Source of the DNA: an uncultured Eggerthellaceae bacterium
GTDB lineage: Bacteria > Actinomycetota > Coriobacteriia > Coriobacteriales > Eggerthellaceae
Direction of reading: 5' to 3'
NCBI GenBank assembly: GCA_910585565.1
Contig: CAJUFC010000112.1
Coordinates: 1-18,664 of the forward strand
DNA length: 18,664 bases
Part shown: positions 10,319 to 17,692 of the stretch, one piece after another
Position numbering within the stretch: the stretch's first letter is position 1
Layout: each line of letters starts with the position of its first letter
The notes under the pieces: generated by a model
Databases searched by the model: none
What the model saw: the letters and a program-made list of their open reading frames with translations, nothing else
What the model was told of the DNA's origin: nothing
Program-made: the position numbers and the translations under genes

Positions 10319-11455
10319 TTACTCGAACACCATGCACTCGTCGCGGTGCACGATGGGCTTGGTCGCCAAATCTCCGATGAGCCGATTGGCCGCCAGTTCC
10401 TCGCTCGTCTTGCCACAGGCCAGCTCAATCACATCGCTGGATGCCTCGGCCCGGCCGCGAGCGATGATGACGCCCGCAGCGTCCTCCACATCGATGATGT
10501 CGCCTTCGTCAAAGCGCCCGCGCACCTCGCACACGCCGACGGCCAGAAGCGAGCTGCCGCGCCGAACGAGGGCGTCTTTGGCCCCGTCATCCACGACGAG
10601 CGCACCGTGCGAGCTGTCGCCAAGCGCGATCCAGAGCTTCTTGGGCGTGATGGAATGCGGGGTCGAGCTGGCCACGAACACCGTGCCCGGGCACTTCCCC
10701 TCCACCGTGTCGACGATGGCGCGCTCCGCCTTGCCATGAACGATAGCCAGCGGCGTGCCGGCAGCCATCATGATGCGAGCAGCGCGCACCTTCGTCTGCA
10801 TGCCGCCCGAGCCTGCAGCGCTCCCCGCACCGCCCGCCACGTCGATGATGGCCTTGTCGATCTGAGTGACCTCGGGAATGAGGCGCGCGGCGGGCACCTC
10901 GGCGGGGTTGGCGTCATACAGCCCATCGATGTCGGACGCGATCACAAGCAAGCTGGCATCCACCAGACAGGCCACAAGGGCCGCCAGCGTGTCGTTGTCG
11001 CCAAAGCGAATCTGCTCGACCGACACCGTGTCGTTCTCGTTCACGATGGGCACGACCCCCATCGTCAGCAAGCGCTCGAACGTGTCACGCGCATGCAGAT
11101 AGGCGTTGCGGTCGCTGGTGTCGCGCCGCGTCAGCAGCACCGTTGAGGTCACCATGCCAAACGGCTCGAGCGCCTTGGCCCAGGCCAGCACCAGCTCGCT
11201 TTGGCCCACAGACGCTGCCGCCTGCAACGACGGGATGTCGCTCGGGCGCGTGGACATGCCCAGCTTGCCCAAGCCGCACGCGATGGCACCCGACGACACG
11301 ATGGCGATCTGCCATCCGCGCTCGCGCAGACATGCCAGCTGTGCTGCCAGCATGTCAAGGTATTCCCGGTCGATCGAGCTGGCCGAGGTCGTCAGCGTGG
11401 ACGAGCCGATCTTGAGCACCAGCCGCTTTGGTTCACGGACATCATACGGCGTCAT
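10319..11455 (-). CDS. proB: Glutamate 5-kinase with PUA domain
   Basis: Phosphorylates glutamate to glutamyl-5-phosphate, the committed and usually proline-inhibited step of proline synthesis. In 378 residues: amino acid kinase domain with LVLKIGSSTLT (12-22), VSSGAIACG (53-61), NENDTVSVEQIRFGDND (139-155) and a GSGGMQTKVRAA loop. A C-terminal PUA domain follows at about 285-370 (GALVVDDGAKDALVRRGSSL onward), giving the long form found in E. coli. The ATG sits two bases after the obg stop (TAG-CC-ATG), so it is translated within the obg operon. The stop is TAA. The domain pattern leaves little doubt. Confidence 0.95.
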   Translation of the reverse strand: MTPYDVREPKRLVLKIGSSTLTTSASSIDREYLDMLAAQLACLRERGWQIAIVSSGAIACGLGKLGMSTRPSDIPSLQAAASVGQSELVLAWAKALEPFGMVTSTVLLTRRDTSDRNAYLHARDTFERLLTMGVVPIVNENDTVSVEQIRFGDNDTLAALVACLVDASLLVIASDIDGLYDANPAEVPAARLIPEVTQIDKAIIDVAGGAGSAAGSGGMQTKVRAARIMMAAGTPLAIVHGKAERAIVDTVEGKCPGTVFVASSTPHSITPKKLWIALGDSSHGALVVDDGAKDALVRRGSSLLAVGVCEVRGRFDEGDIIDVEDAAGVIIARGRAEASSDVIELACGKTSEELAANRLIGDLATKPIVHRDECMVFE

Positions 11456-11457
11456 GG

Positions 11458-12852
11458 CTATATATCCAACTCTCTATAGATGTCTTCGTCTTCGTCGGCC
11501 GCATCATACTCGAACGCATAGCCCGAGATGCGAATCTCGTCCCCGTTCTTGGCTCCTGCCGCCGCCAGAGCAGCGTCAACCCCTGTCCGACGCAACCGAT
11601 GCTGCAAGAACAGAATTGCTTCCTCGTTCTCCCAATCGGTCTGAACGACCATGCGCTCGACGTTGCGCCCCGAGACGCGATAAGCGCCGTCCTCCTCGAC
11701 ACTCACCTCGAACGCGGCGTCCTTCGCGTCGCGGCGATGCTGCCACACCTGCTCGAAGCGCACCTCGGCCGCCTCGCGGTCGCGCGCCTCCTCGCGCAGC
11801 TCGCGCACGCGCGTGGCGATGGCCGCCTTGAGGGAATCCACCCCAGCTCCGGTGAGCGCGCTCACCTGATACAGCTTCGGGTCGATGGGGCTGGGCGCGA
11901 ACTCGTCGCCGCCTGCAGCAGCAATGGAGTCAGCTCGCACGCGCTCGGCCAGCGCATGGGCAACCTCCTCGGTCCCAGCGACATCCGCCTTGTTCGCCAC
12001 GACGATGCGCGGGCGCTCTGCCAGCTCTTCGGCATACAGCGCCAGCTCGCGCTTGATGACCTCATAGTCTTCGAGCGGGTCGCGCCCCTCCCAGTCGCCC
12101 GTCAAATCGACGATGTGCACGATAAGGGCCGTGCGCTCGATGTGGCGCAAGAACTCATGTCCCAGCCCGCGTCCCGCATGAGCGCCTTCGATAAGACCCG
12201 GCACGTCAGCCACGACGAAGCTGTCGTCTCCCGAGCGTGCCACGCCCAGGTTGGGCACGAGCGTCGTGAACGGGTAGTCGGCGATCTTGGGCCGAGCGGC
12301 GCTCATCTTGGCGATGAGCGAGGACTTGCCAGCGCTCGGCATGCCTACCAGGGCCACGTCCGCCAACAGCTTCATCTCCAGCTCGACCCAACACTCCTGA
12401 GCCGGCTCGCCCAGCTCCGCAAACGCCGGGGCGCGCCTCGTCGAGGTCACGAAGTGCGTGTTGCCGCGCCCCCCCATGCCGCCGTCAGCAACGATGACCT
12501 CCTCGCCGTCATGCGTCAGATCAGCAATCATCTCGCCGGGTTCTTTCGTCTCCTCCGAATACTCGCGCACTACCGTGCCCACCGGCACGCGCAAGACGAG
12601 GTCAGAGCCACGCGAGCCATGCATCTTGGAGCCTTTGCCATGGATGCCCCGCTCGGCCTTGAAGTGATGCTTGAAACGGTAGTCGATAAGAGAGGACACG
12701 GATGCGTCCGCCCTCAGCACGACGTTGCCGCCGTGCCCGCCGTCACCGCCATCAGGGCCGCCCTTGGGCACGTGCGCCTCGCGTCGAAACGACATGCATC
12801 CCGCACCCCCGTCACCGCCCTTCACGAATATGTGCACCTTGTCTACAAACAA
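11458..12852 (-). CDS. obg: GTPase Obg (CgtA) with OCT domain, TTG start
   Basis: Essential GTPase of 50S assembly, also linked to the stringent response. The Gly-rich Obg fold covers about residues 1-157 (FVDKVHIFVKGGDGGAGC, then KGGPDGGDGGHGGNVVL). The G domain has G1 GMPSAGKSS (170-178), switch region with YPFTT, G3 DVPG (216-219) and G4 NKAD (287-290). A C-terminal OCT domain follows at about 370-440 (VSVEEDGAYRVSGRNVERMV), and the tail is acidic (DAADEDEDIYRELDI). The open frame extends 21 codons further to a GTG, but the TTG at 12852 reproduces the family start MFVDKV and has GGAG six bases upstream, so 464 residues is the preferred form. The first gene after the rpmA terminator, it heads the six-gene operon. 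No convincing promoter was found in its 120-base leader. The stop is TAG. Confidence 0.93.
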   Translation of the reverse strand: MFVDKVHIFVKGGDGGAGCMSFRREAHVPKGGPDGGDGGHGGNVVLRADASVSSLIDYRFKHHFKAERGIHGKGSKMHGSRGSDLVLRVPVGTVVREYSEETKEPGEMIADLTHDGEEVIVADGGMGGRGNTHFVTSTRRAPAFAELGEPAQECWVELEMKLLADVALVGMPSAGKSSLIAKMSAARPKIADYPFTTLVPNLGVARSGDDSFVVADVPGLIEGAHAGRGLGHEFLRHIERTALIVHIVDLTGDWEGRDPLEDYEVIKRELALYAEELAERPRIVVANKADVAGTEEVAHALAERVRADSIAAAGGDEFAPSPIDPKLYQVSALTGAGVDSLKAAIATRVRELREEARDREAAEVRFEQVWQHRRDAKDAAFEVSVEEDGAYRVSGRNVERMVVQTDWENEEAILFLQHRLRRTGVDAALAAAGAKNGDEIRISGYAFEYDAADEDEDIYRELDI

Positions 12853-12858
12853 ACCTAT

Positions 12859-12862
12859 CTCC
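12859..12862 (-). promoter_or_regulatory. Ribosome binding site supporting the TTG start of obg
   Basis: GGAG on the minus strand, followed by six bases (ATAGGT) and TTG. The GTG 21 codons upstream has only a partly overlapping GAGG. The short form gives the conserved MFVDKV amino terminus. Confidence 0.6.
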
Positions 12863-12912
12863 GATTGCTCGCCCGGAAACCGCCCGCCGCTGGCGCCTTG
12901 TTGCTCGCAACT

Positions 12913-12928
12913 CACCTCACGCGAGGTG
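12913..12928. repeat. Palindrome CACCTC-ACGC-GAGGTG before obg
   Basis: A perfect 6-bp inverted repeat around four bases, 60 bases upstream of the obg TTG start and within the rpmA-obg gap. It overlaps the alternative GTG start. It may be an operator or a leader hairpin; nothing else in the sequence decides between these. Confidence 0.4.
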
Positions 12929-12972
12929 CCGCCCTAAGCCACACCAAGACGAACGGGCACGTTCATTCCTAT

Positions 12973-13003
12973 AAAAAAAGCCTCCTGCAAACACAGGAGG
13001 CTT
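12973..13003 (-). terminator. Intrinsic terminator of rplU-rpmA
   Basis: AAGCCTCCTG pairs perfectly with CAGGAGGCTT (12978-12987 and 12994-13003; 10 bp, loop of six bases). On the minus strand a run of seven T follows (12973-12979). It begins 35 bases after the rpmA stop and separates the ribosomal protein pair from obg, which in many bacteria is cotranscribed with them. Confidence 0.93.
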
Positions 13004-13038
13004 CATACTTGCTACTTGCTACCAAGCCAAAGCTGATG

Positions 13039-13290
13039 CTATTCGGCTGGGATCACGTGAATCTTGCGCTTGACGCCTCGCGTGAACTTGAGCGTGCCAT
13101 CGCACAGGGCAAACAGCGTGTCGTCGCTTCCGCGGCCCACGTTGTCGCCGGGATGGAAGTGCGTGCCGCGCTGACGAACGATGACGTTGCCGGTCTTCAC
13201 CGCCTGGCCGCCAAACATCTTGACGCCAAGTCGCTGTGCGTGGGAATCACGGCCGTTACGGGTAGAGCCGAGACCTTTCTTATGAGCCAT
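13039..13290 (-). CDS. rpmA: 50S ribosomal protein L27
   Basis: Large-subunit protein whose N-terminal tail reaches the peptidyl transferase centre. The 83 residues start MAHKKGLGSTRNGRDSHAQR and contain KMFGGQAVKTGNVIVRQRGT and HPGDNVGRGSDDTLFAL, all family signatures. There is no Firmicutes-type N-terminal extension needing protease removal. GGAGGG lies seven bases before the ATG. It follows rplU by 18 bases in one unit and is closed by the strong terminator downstream. The stop is TAG. Confidence 0.97.
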   Translation of the reverse strand: MAHKKGLGSTRNGRDSHAQRLGVKMFGGQAVKTGNVIVRQRGTHFHPGDNVGRGSDDTLFALCDGTLKFTRGVKRKIHVIPAE

Positions 13291-13308
13291 TTCGTATCCC
13301 TCCGAACT

Positions 13309-13716
13309 CTACTCGTTGGCTGCGTCGTCTTTGGCAGCGGCCTTCTTGGTGGCTGCCTTCTTCTCGCCCGCATCCTTCTTGGCGGCCTTCTTGGGCTCGG
13401 TATACTTCTCAGAGCCGACTGCCATGATCTGGACGCGCGTGAGGTCCTGACGATGACCCTGCGTGCGCTTGTAGTTCTTGCGCTTCTTGAACTTGAACAC
13501 CACGATCTTCTTGTCGCGGAACTGCTCAAGCACCACAGCCTCGACCTTGGTGGCTGCAGCCTTGGCCGGATCTGCCTCGACGGTCTTGCCGTCAACGATG
13601 CAGATGGCGTCAAGCGTCACCTTGTCGCCGACCTCAGCGTCGAGCTTCTCAACGTTGATCTTGTCACCAGGGGCAACCTTGTACTGCTTGCCGCCTGTCT
13701 TAACGATTGCGTACAT
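13309..13716 (-). CDS. rplU: 50S ribosomal protein L21
   Basis: Large-subunit protein binding 23S rRNA. The start MYAIVKTGGKQYKVAPGDKI is the family N-terminus, and FKFKKRKNYKRTQGHRQ matches the conserved rRNA-binding loop. The open frame continues upstream of this Met, but AAGGAG seven bases before the ATG at 13716 and homology fix the start. The protein has 135 residues against about 103 in E. coli. The excess is a C-terminal tail after about residue 105, rich in Lys, Ala and Glu (EPKKAAKKDAGEKKAATKKA and on), probably disordered. The stop is TAG. It forms an operon with rpmA. Confidence 0.96.
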   Translation of the reverse strand: MYAIVKTGGKQYKVAPGDKINVEKLDAEVGDKVTLDAICIVDGKTVEADPAKAAATKVEAVVLEQFRDKKIVVFKFKKRKNYKRTQGHRQDLTRVQIMAVGSEKYTEPKKAAKKDAGEKKAATKKAAAKDDAANE

Positions 13717-13723
13717 GAACGGA

Positions 13724-13774
13724 CTCCTTGTTTTTAAGTAAACGCAAGGAGATATCCTAACAATCCGCCTTGCG
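13724..13774 (-). promoter_or_regulatory. rplU leader with alternative pairings around the ribosome binding site
   Basis: In transcript order there are three segments: CGCAAGG (13774-13768), CTCCTTGCG (13751-13743) and CAAGGAG (13730-13724), the last being the rplU Shine-Dalgarno sequence. Segment 2 can pair perfectly over 7 bp with segment 1 (loop of 18) or with segment 3 (loop of 14), but not with both. The second pairing would hide the ribosome site. A transcript begun at the promoter listed separately would start near 13747 and lack segment 1 and most of segment 2, so the switch would need RNA entering from wecA. It may instead be a DNA-level operator. Role unproven. Confidence 0.4.
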
Positions 13775-13782
13775 CACGTCAA
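13754..13782 (-). promoter_or_regulatory. Extended -10 sigma70-type promoter of rplU
   Basis: Minus strand: TTGACG (13777-13782), 17 bases, then TAGGAT (13754-13759) preceded by TGT, an extended -10 element. The expected start near 13747 gives a leader of about 30 bases. Confidence 0.65.
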
Positions 13783-13812
13783 CGCTATTTTTGCAAACGG
13801 TCACCAAAAAAG

Positions 13813-14955
13813 CTACTCATCGGAAGAATCGCCGTCCTCTGGGTGCTTGCCAGGCTTCTTGCGCGGGTTGTAATAGTGCTTGAGGACCGGCGTCAGCAGC
13901 TCTAGCTTGTAGATGGCAAAGCCCGTGATGGTTGCCGCCAGCACGATGGCGACAAGGCGCCATACCCCCTCCGACTCGGCCAACACGATGCTGCAGACAG
14001 CCAGAGCCGCCGTCCACAGCCACATGATGGCCACCGTCTTGTCCTGCGAGAAGCCCGCATCCAAAAGACGGTGGTGGATGTGTCCTTTGTCGGGCGCGTC
14101 GATGCGCTGATGCGCGCGCACGCGACGGATGATGGCCACGGCCGTGTCGGTGATGGGCACGCCTGCCGCCAAGATCGGCACCAGCAGCGAGATGATGAGC
14201 GTCGAGCGCGCCACAGCCAGAAGCGACACGATGCCGAGCGCCAGCCCCAACAGCAACGATCCCGAGTCCCCCATGAAGATGGACGCCGGGTGATGATTGA
14301 ACTTGAGGAACCCCAGGCAAGCGCCGACGATGAGCGTACACAGGATGGCCGCGTCCAGCCTTCCCGCGAACAGCGAGAACGCAAATATCGTTGCCGCCGA
14401 TATGGCGCTGATGCCCGACGCCAGGCCATCCAGCCCGTCGATGAGGTTGATGATGTTGGCAAAGCACACCAGGTATATCACCGTGATCGGGTACGACCAG
14501 ATGCCGAACTGGATGAACTCGCCTTCGATGAACGGATTCTGGATGTTCGACAGCAACAGCCCCGAAGACGCCACGATGGCCGCAGCGACGATCTGCCCTA
14601 GAAACTTGACCGGCGCCTTGAGCCCGCGGATGTCGTCGACCACACCGACGGCGAACATGACGGTGACGCCGAGAAACAGCACCGGATAGTTGATCTTGAA
14701 CCCGAGGATCGACCGGAACGGGTCGATCCAGCCCCACGCATGCACGCCAATGACGATGACGACGCAGCTGGCACAGATGCCCAGGTACATGGCAACGCCA
14801 CCCATGCGCGGAATGGGCTTGGTGTTGACGCGCCGGTTATCGGGGTAGTCGATCGCATCTGCCTTCGTCGCGATCCATTTCGCCAGAGGGGTAAACGCCA
14901 TCGTTGACACGGCAGCCACCACCAACAGGATGCAGCATTCGATCCATATCAACAA
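13813..14955 (-). CDS. Undecaprenyl-phosphate sugar-1-phosphate transferase (WecA/TagO family)
   Basis: Polytopic membrane enzyme that moves a sugar 1-phosphate, usually GlcNAc-1-P from UDP-GlcNAc, to undecaprenyl phosphate, starting cell-wall glycopolymer synthesis. The 380 residues have about ten hydrophobic segments. Cytoplasmic-loop motifs are VVDDIRGLKAP (106-116, DD pair 107-108), ANIINLIDGLDGLASG (166-181), FMGDSGS (227-233) and the HxHHR motif HIHHR (292-296), which marks the WecA/TagO branch rather than MraY. The start is TTG (14955), with GGTGAG eight bases before it. The C-terminal tail is basic then acidic. The stop is TAG and no terminator separates it from rplU. No other cell-wall polymer genes are in the window, so the exact product is not known and I leave the symbol open. 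Confidence 0.9.
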   Translation of the reverse strand: MLIWIECCILLVVAAVSTMAFTPLAKWIATKADAIDYPDNRRVNTKPIPRMGGVAMYLGICASCVVIVIGVHAWGWIDPFRSILGFKINYPVLFLGVTVMFAVGVVDDIRGLKAPVKFLGQIVAAAIVASSGLLLSNIQNPFIEGEFIQFGIWSYPITVIYLVCFANIINLIDGLDGLASGISAISAATIFAFSLFAGRLDAAILCTLIVGACLGFLKFNHHPASIFMGDSGSLLLGLALGIVSLLAVARSTLIISLLVPILAAGVPITDTAVAIIRRVRAHQRIDAPDKGHIHHRLLDAGFSQDKTVAIMWLWTAALAVCSIVLAESEGVWRLVAIVLAATITGFAIYKLELLTPVLKHYYNPRKKPGKHPEDGDSSDE

Positions 14956-15004
14956 TTCAGCGTCTCACCTCGCGGGTCGCTCGAAACCGCAAAACAATCG
15001 CTCT

Positions 15005-15010
15005 ATTATA
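15005..15010 (-). promoter_or_regulatory. Perfect TATAAT element before the WecA-family gene
   Basis: TATAAT on the minus strand in the 85-base gap between fhs and the WecA-family gene, 49 bases before the TTG start. No good -35 box lies 16-18 bases upstream (CGCGCA at 17), so this is a candidate -10 element only. No terminator hairpin with a U-tract was seen after fhs. Confidence 0.45.
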
Positions 15011-15040
15011 CCTATGCGTTGCCCACGTGCGCGCCTGCGG

Positions 15041-16729
15041 CTAGAAAAGACCTGAGATGACGCCGTTTTCGTCCACGTCGATCTTGTGTGCCGAAGGGAA
15101 CTTGCCCAGGCCCGGCATCGTCATGATGTCGCCGGTGAGAGCGACGACGAAGCCAGCGCCCGCTGACACCTTCACCTGCTTGACCGTGATGTCGAAGCCG
15201 CGCGGAGCACCCAGCTTGGTCGGGTCGTCCGAGAACGAGTACTGCGTCTTGGCCATGCAGACCGGCATGTCTCCAAAGCCAAGGCGCTCGAGCTTGGCAA
15301 TCTCCTTTACCGCGGCGCCCTCGAAGTGCACGCCGTCGGCGTGGTAGATGCGCCGCGCTATGGCCTCGATCTTCTCGGTCAGGCTGAGCGAGTCGTCATA
15401 GGAGTACTCGAACGTGTCCGCGCTGCGGCCGTCGGCGTCCCCCTCCTCGCAGAGAGCCATGACGCTTTCGGCCAGAGCAACGCCGCCTGCGCCCCCCTTG
15501 GCCCACACCTCGGACAAGGCAACCGAGACGCCCAGCTCGGTGCACTTGGTCTCGACGAGGTCAAGCTCGGCTTTGGTGTCGGTCGGAAACGCGTTGATCG
15601 CAACGACGCACGGCAGCTTGTATACCTGCGTGATGTTCTCGACGTGCGCAAGCAGGTTCGGCAGCCCCCGCTCAAGCGCGGCCAGGTCCTCGCGATCGAG
15701 GTCGGCCTTGGCCACGCCGCCATGGTTCTTGAGCGCACGCACCGTCGCCACGACCACCACCGCATCCGGCGCAAGGCCAGCCAGCCGGCACTTGATGTCG
15801 AGGAACTTCTCCGCTCCCAAATCAGCCCCGAAGCCTGCCTCGGTGATGCAGTAGTCGCCCAGCGCCAGCGCCATGCGCGTCGCCATGATGGAGTTGCAGC
15901 CATGGGCGATGTTGGCGAACGGGCCGCCATGCACGAAGGCCGGCGTGCCCTCCAGCGTCTGCACCAAGTTGGGCTTGAGCGCGTCTTTGAGGAGTGCCGT
16001 CATGGCGCCTTCCGCCTGCAGGTCATGAGCCGTCACAGGCTCGTCGTCATAGGTGTAGCCCACGACGATGCGACCCAAGCGCTCCTTGAGGTCGGTGATC
16101 GAGGTGGCCAGGCAAAAGATCGCCATGACCTCGCTGGCAACGGTGATGTCGAAGCCGTCCTCGCGCGGCACCCCATGGGCGCGGCCGCCGAGGCCGTCGA
16201 CGATATGGCGCAGCTGGCGGTCGTTCATGTCCACGACGCGCTTCCAGGTGATCTTGCGCGTGTCGATGTTGAGCTCGTTGCCGTTTTGGATGTGGGCGTC
16301 CAGCATCGCAGCCAGAAGGTTGTTGGCAGCGCCGATGGCATGGAAGTCTCCCGTGAAGTGCAAGTTGATGTCCTCCATGGGAACGACCTGGGCATACCCG
16401 CCTCCCGCAGCGCCACCCTTGATGCCGAACACCGGGCCCAGCGATGGCTCGCGCAAAGCGACGACGACGTTTTTGCCTAGGCGCGCAAGCGCGTCAGCCA
16501 GACCGACGGTCGTCGTGGTCTTGCCCTCGCCGGCAGGAGTCGGGTTGATGGCCGTCACCAGCACGAGCTTGCCCGGCGCGTGCTCCTCCTCGCGCAGCAG
16601 GTTGTAGTCGACCTTGGCCTTGTGCGAGCCGTAGCACTCGAGGTAATCTTCCGCGATGCCGACCTTGCTGGCGATGTCGCCAATGGGTTCGGGCGTGCAT
16701 TCCTGGGCGATCTCGATATCGGTCTTCAT
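15041..16729 (-). CDS. fhs: Formate-tetrahydrofolate ligase
   Basis: ATP-dependent formation of 10-formyl-tetrahydrofolate from formate and tetrahydrofolate, feeding purine and formyl-Met synthesis. The 562 residues match the family. P-loop region TPAGEGKTTTT is at 64-74, and the signature GGAAGGGYAQVVPMEDINLH at 105-124 runs into FTGDFHAI. The C-terminal part contains PGLGKFPSAHKIDVDENG. The ATG lies six bases after the coaX stop, with GGAG overlapping that junction nine bases upstream, so the two genes are one transcription unit. The stop is TAG. The enzyme is also used in acetogenic carbon fixation and glycine metabolism; no other gene of those pathways is present here, so a housekeeping role is the modest reading. 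Confidence 0.96.
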   Translation of the reverse strand: MKTDIEIAQECTPEPIGDIASKVGIAEDYLECYGSHKAKVDYNLLREEEHAPGKLVLVTAINPTPAGEGKTTTTVGLADALARLGKNVVVALREPSLGPVFGIKGGAAGGGYAQVVPMEDINLHFTGDFHAIGAANNLLAAMLDAHIQNGNELNIDTRKITWKRVVDMNDRQLRHIVDGLGGRAHGVPREDGFDITVASEVMAIFCLATSITDLKERLGRIVVGYTYDDEPVTAHDLQAEGAMTALLKDALKPNLVQTLEGTPAFVHGGPFANIAHGCNSIMATRMALALGDYCITEAGFGADLGAEKFLDIKCRLAGLAPDAVVVVATVRALKNHGGVAKADLDREDLAALERGLPNLLAHVENITQVYKLPCVVAINAFPTDTKAELDLVETKCTELGVSVALSEVWAKGGAGGVALAESVMALCEEGDADGRSADTFEYSYDDSLSLTEKIEAIARRIYHADGVHFEGAAVKEIAKLERLGFGDMPVCMAKTQYSFSDDPTKLGAPRGFDITVKQVKVSAGAGFVVALTGDIMTMPGLGKFPSAHKIDVDENGVISGLF

Positions 16730-16735
16730 GTGCGC

Positions 16736-17530
16736 TTACTCCTGCCCTTCGACGTGTTCTGACAATATGCGCAGCCCATCGAGCGTAAGCTCAGGGCAGA
16801 TGTTGGTGATATGGCGGCACAAGCCACCGATGGTATGGACGAGGCCGCCTGTCGCTACCACCGGACAGGCACCCCCCATCTCCTCGAAGATGCGCTCGAC
16901 CAGCCCGTCGACGCGCCCCACCTCTCCGAAGACGACGCCCGACTTCACTGCCTCGGCGGTAGACTTGCCGATGACGCTGTCGACGACGCCCACGCCCGTG
17001 ACGGCGATCTGGGTCGCGTTCTGAAACAGCGCCTGAGAGCCCGTTGTGATGCCCGGCGCGATGACGCCGCCCACGAAGCGGCCCGCGCCATCGATGACCT
17101 CGATGTTGGTCGCCGTGCCGAAGTCGACGACCACGACCGGACGCCCAAAGAGCTCTCGCGCCGCGATGGCATCAGAGACGCGATCGGAGCCTATCTCGCT
17201 GGGACGAGGATAGTCCGCCTCGAAGAGCCCCGCTGCTGTAGCCGCGCTCGCCGTGCAGACGATGGCCTCGATGCCCCAGGTCTTTGCGATGGCATGCTGC
17301 CACGACACCGTCAGAAACGGCACGACCGACGCGATGGCCGCCCGCCTGATCGCGTCAACGCCGATGCCCGCTGCGTGCAAGAGAGGCATGAGCTTGGCGC
17401 ACAGGTCGTCAGCCGTGTCGACCTTGTTGGTGCTGATGCGCCACTTGGCGCGGTACTCGCCGCTGCCACCCGCGGCCTCATAGACGCCGATGACGGTCTG
17501 GGTGTTCCCAACGTCAACAAGAAGTAACAT
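16736..17530 (-). CDS. coaX: Type III pantothenate kinase
   Basis: Phosphorylates pantothenate, the first step of CoA synthesis; the type III enzyme belongs to the ASKHA fold and is insensitive to CoA feedback. In 264 residues: phosphate loop LLVDVGNTQTVIG (3-15, Asp6), PSEIGSDR (110-117, with Asp116, probably the catalytic base; the family often has GADR), VVVDFGTATNIEVID (133-147) and GGVIAPG (154-160). The start ATG at 17530 gives the conserved amino terminus, though AGGGG is 15 bases away and no close ribosome site exists, so initiation may be weak or leaderless. TATAGA lies directly upstream of the ATG. The stop is TAA. It is divergent from the response regulator and cotranscribed with fhs. 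Confidence 0.94.
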   Translation of the reverse strand: MLLLVDVGNTQTVIGVYEAAGGSGEYRAKWRISTNKVDTADDLCAKLMPLLHAAGIGVDAIRRAAIASVVPFLTVSWQHAIAKTWGIEAIVCTASAATAAGLFEADYPRPSEIGSDRVSDAIAARELFGRPVVVVDFGTATNIEVIDGAGRFVGGVIAPGITTGSQALFQNATQIAVTGVGVVDSVIGKSTAEAVKSGVVFGEVGRVDGLVERIFEEMGGACPVVATGGLVHTIGGLCRHITNICPELTLDGLRILSEHVEGQE

Positions 17531-17564
17531 TATCTATACATTCAACCCCTAGATTTCGAGGAGA

Positions 17565-17595
17565 ACTCGGCTTGTCGCCATAATATTAGCCGAGT
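17565..17595. repeat. 8-bp inverted repeat in the coaX / response regulator divergent region
   Basis: ACTCGGCT (17565-17572) and AGCCGAGT (17588-17595) are perfectly complementary around 15 bases that include the AT-rich CATAATATT. The arms are spaced like two half-sites on successive turns of the helix, which suits a dimeric regulator. It lies between the two divergent genes; I found no clear -35/-10 pair for either gene here. Confidence 0.45.
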
Positions 17596-17644
17596 CGCAA
17601 CACATTGTTCGATATTTGGTTTCCGGCTCGTTTTTTAGGCCGCC

Positions 17645-17660
17645 GACTTGCCCGCAAGTC
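17645..17660. repeat. Palindrome GACTTGC-CC-GCAAGTC before the response regulator
   Basis: A perfect 7-bp inverted repeat with two central bases, ending 32 bases before the response regulator ATG. Its compact form resembles a transcription factor operator more than an RNA hairpin, since a two-base loop is too tight. It may be a site for autoregulation. Confidence 0.45.
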
Positions 17661-17692
17661 ACTTGTACAGAAATAGAGGAAGGAGACGTCCC

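Noticed and set aside
11428..13737. Open frame of 769 codons on the plus strand opposite obg, rpmA and rplU
   Set aside because: It spans three certain minus-strand genes and their intergenic terminator, has no ribosome binding site, and its translation resembles no family.
15041..16729. fhs as a sign of acetogenic Wood-Ljungdahl metabolism
   Set aside because: The gene is widespread in heterotrophs and no other gene of that pathway occurs in the window.
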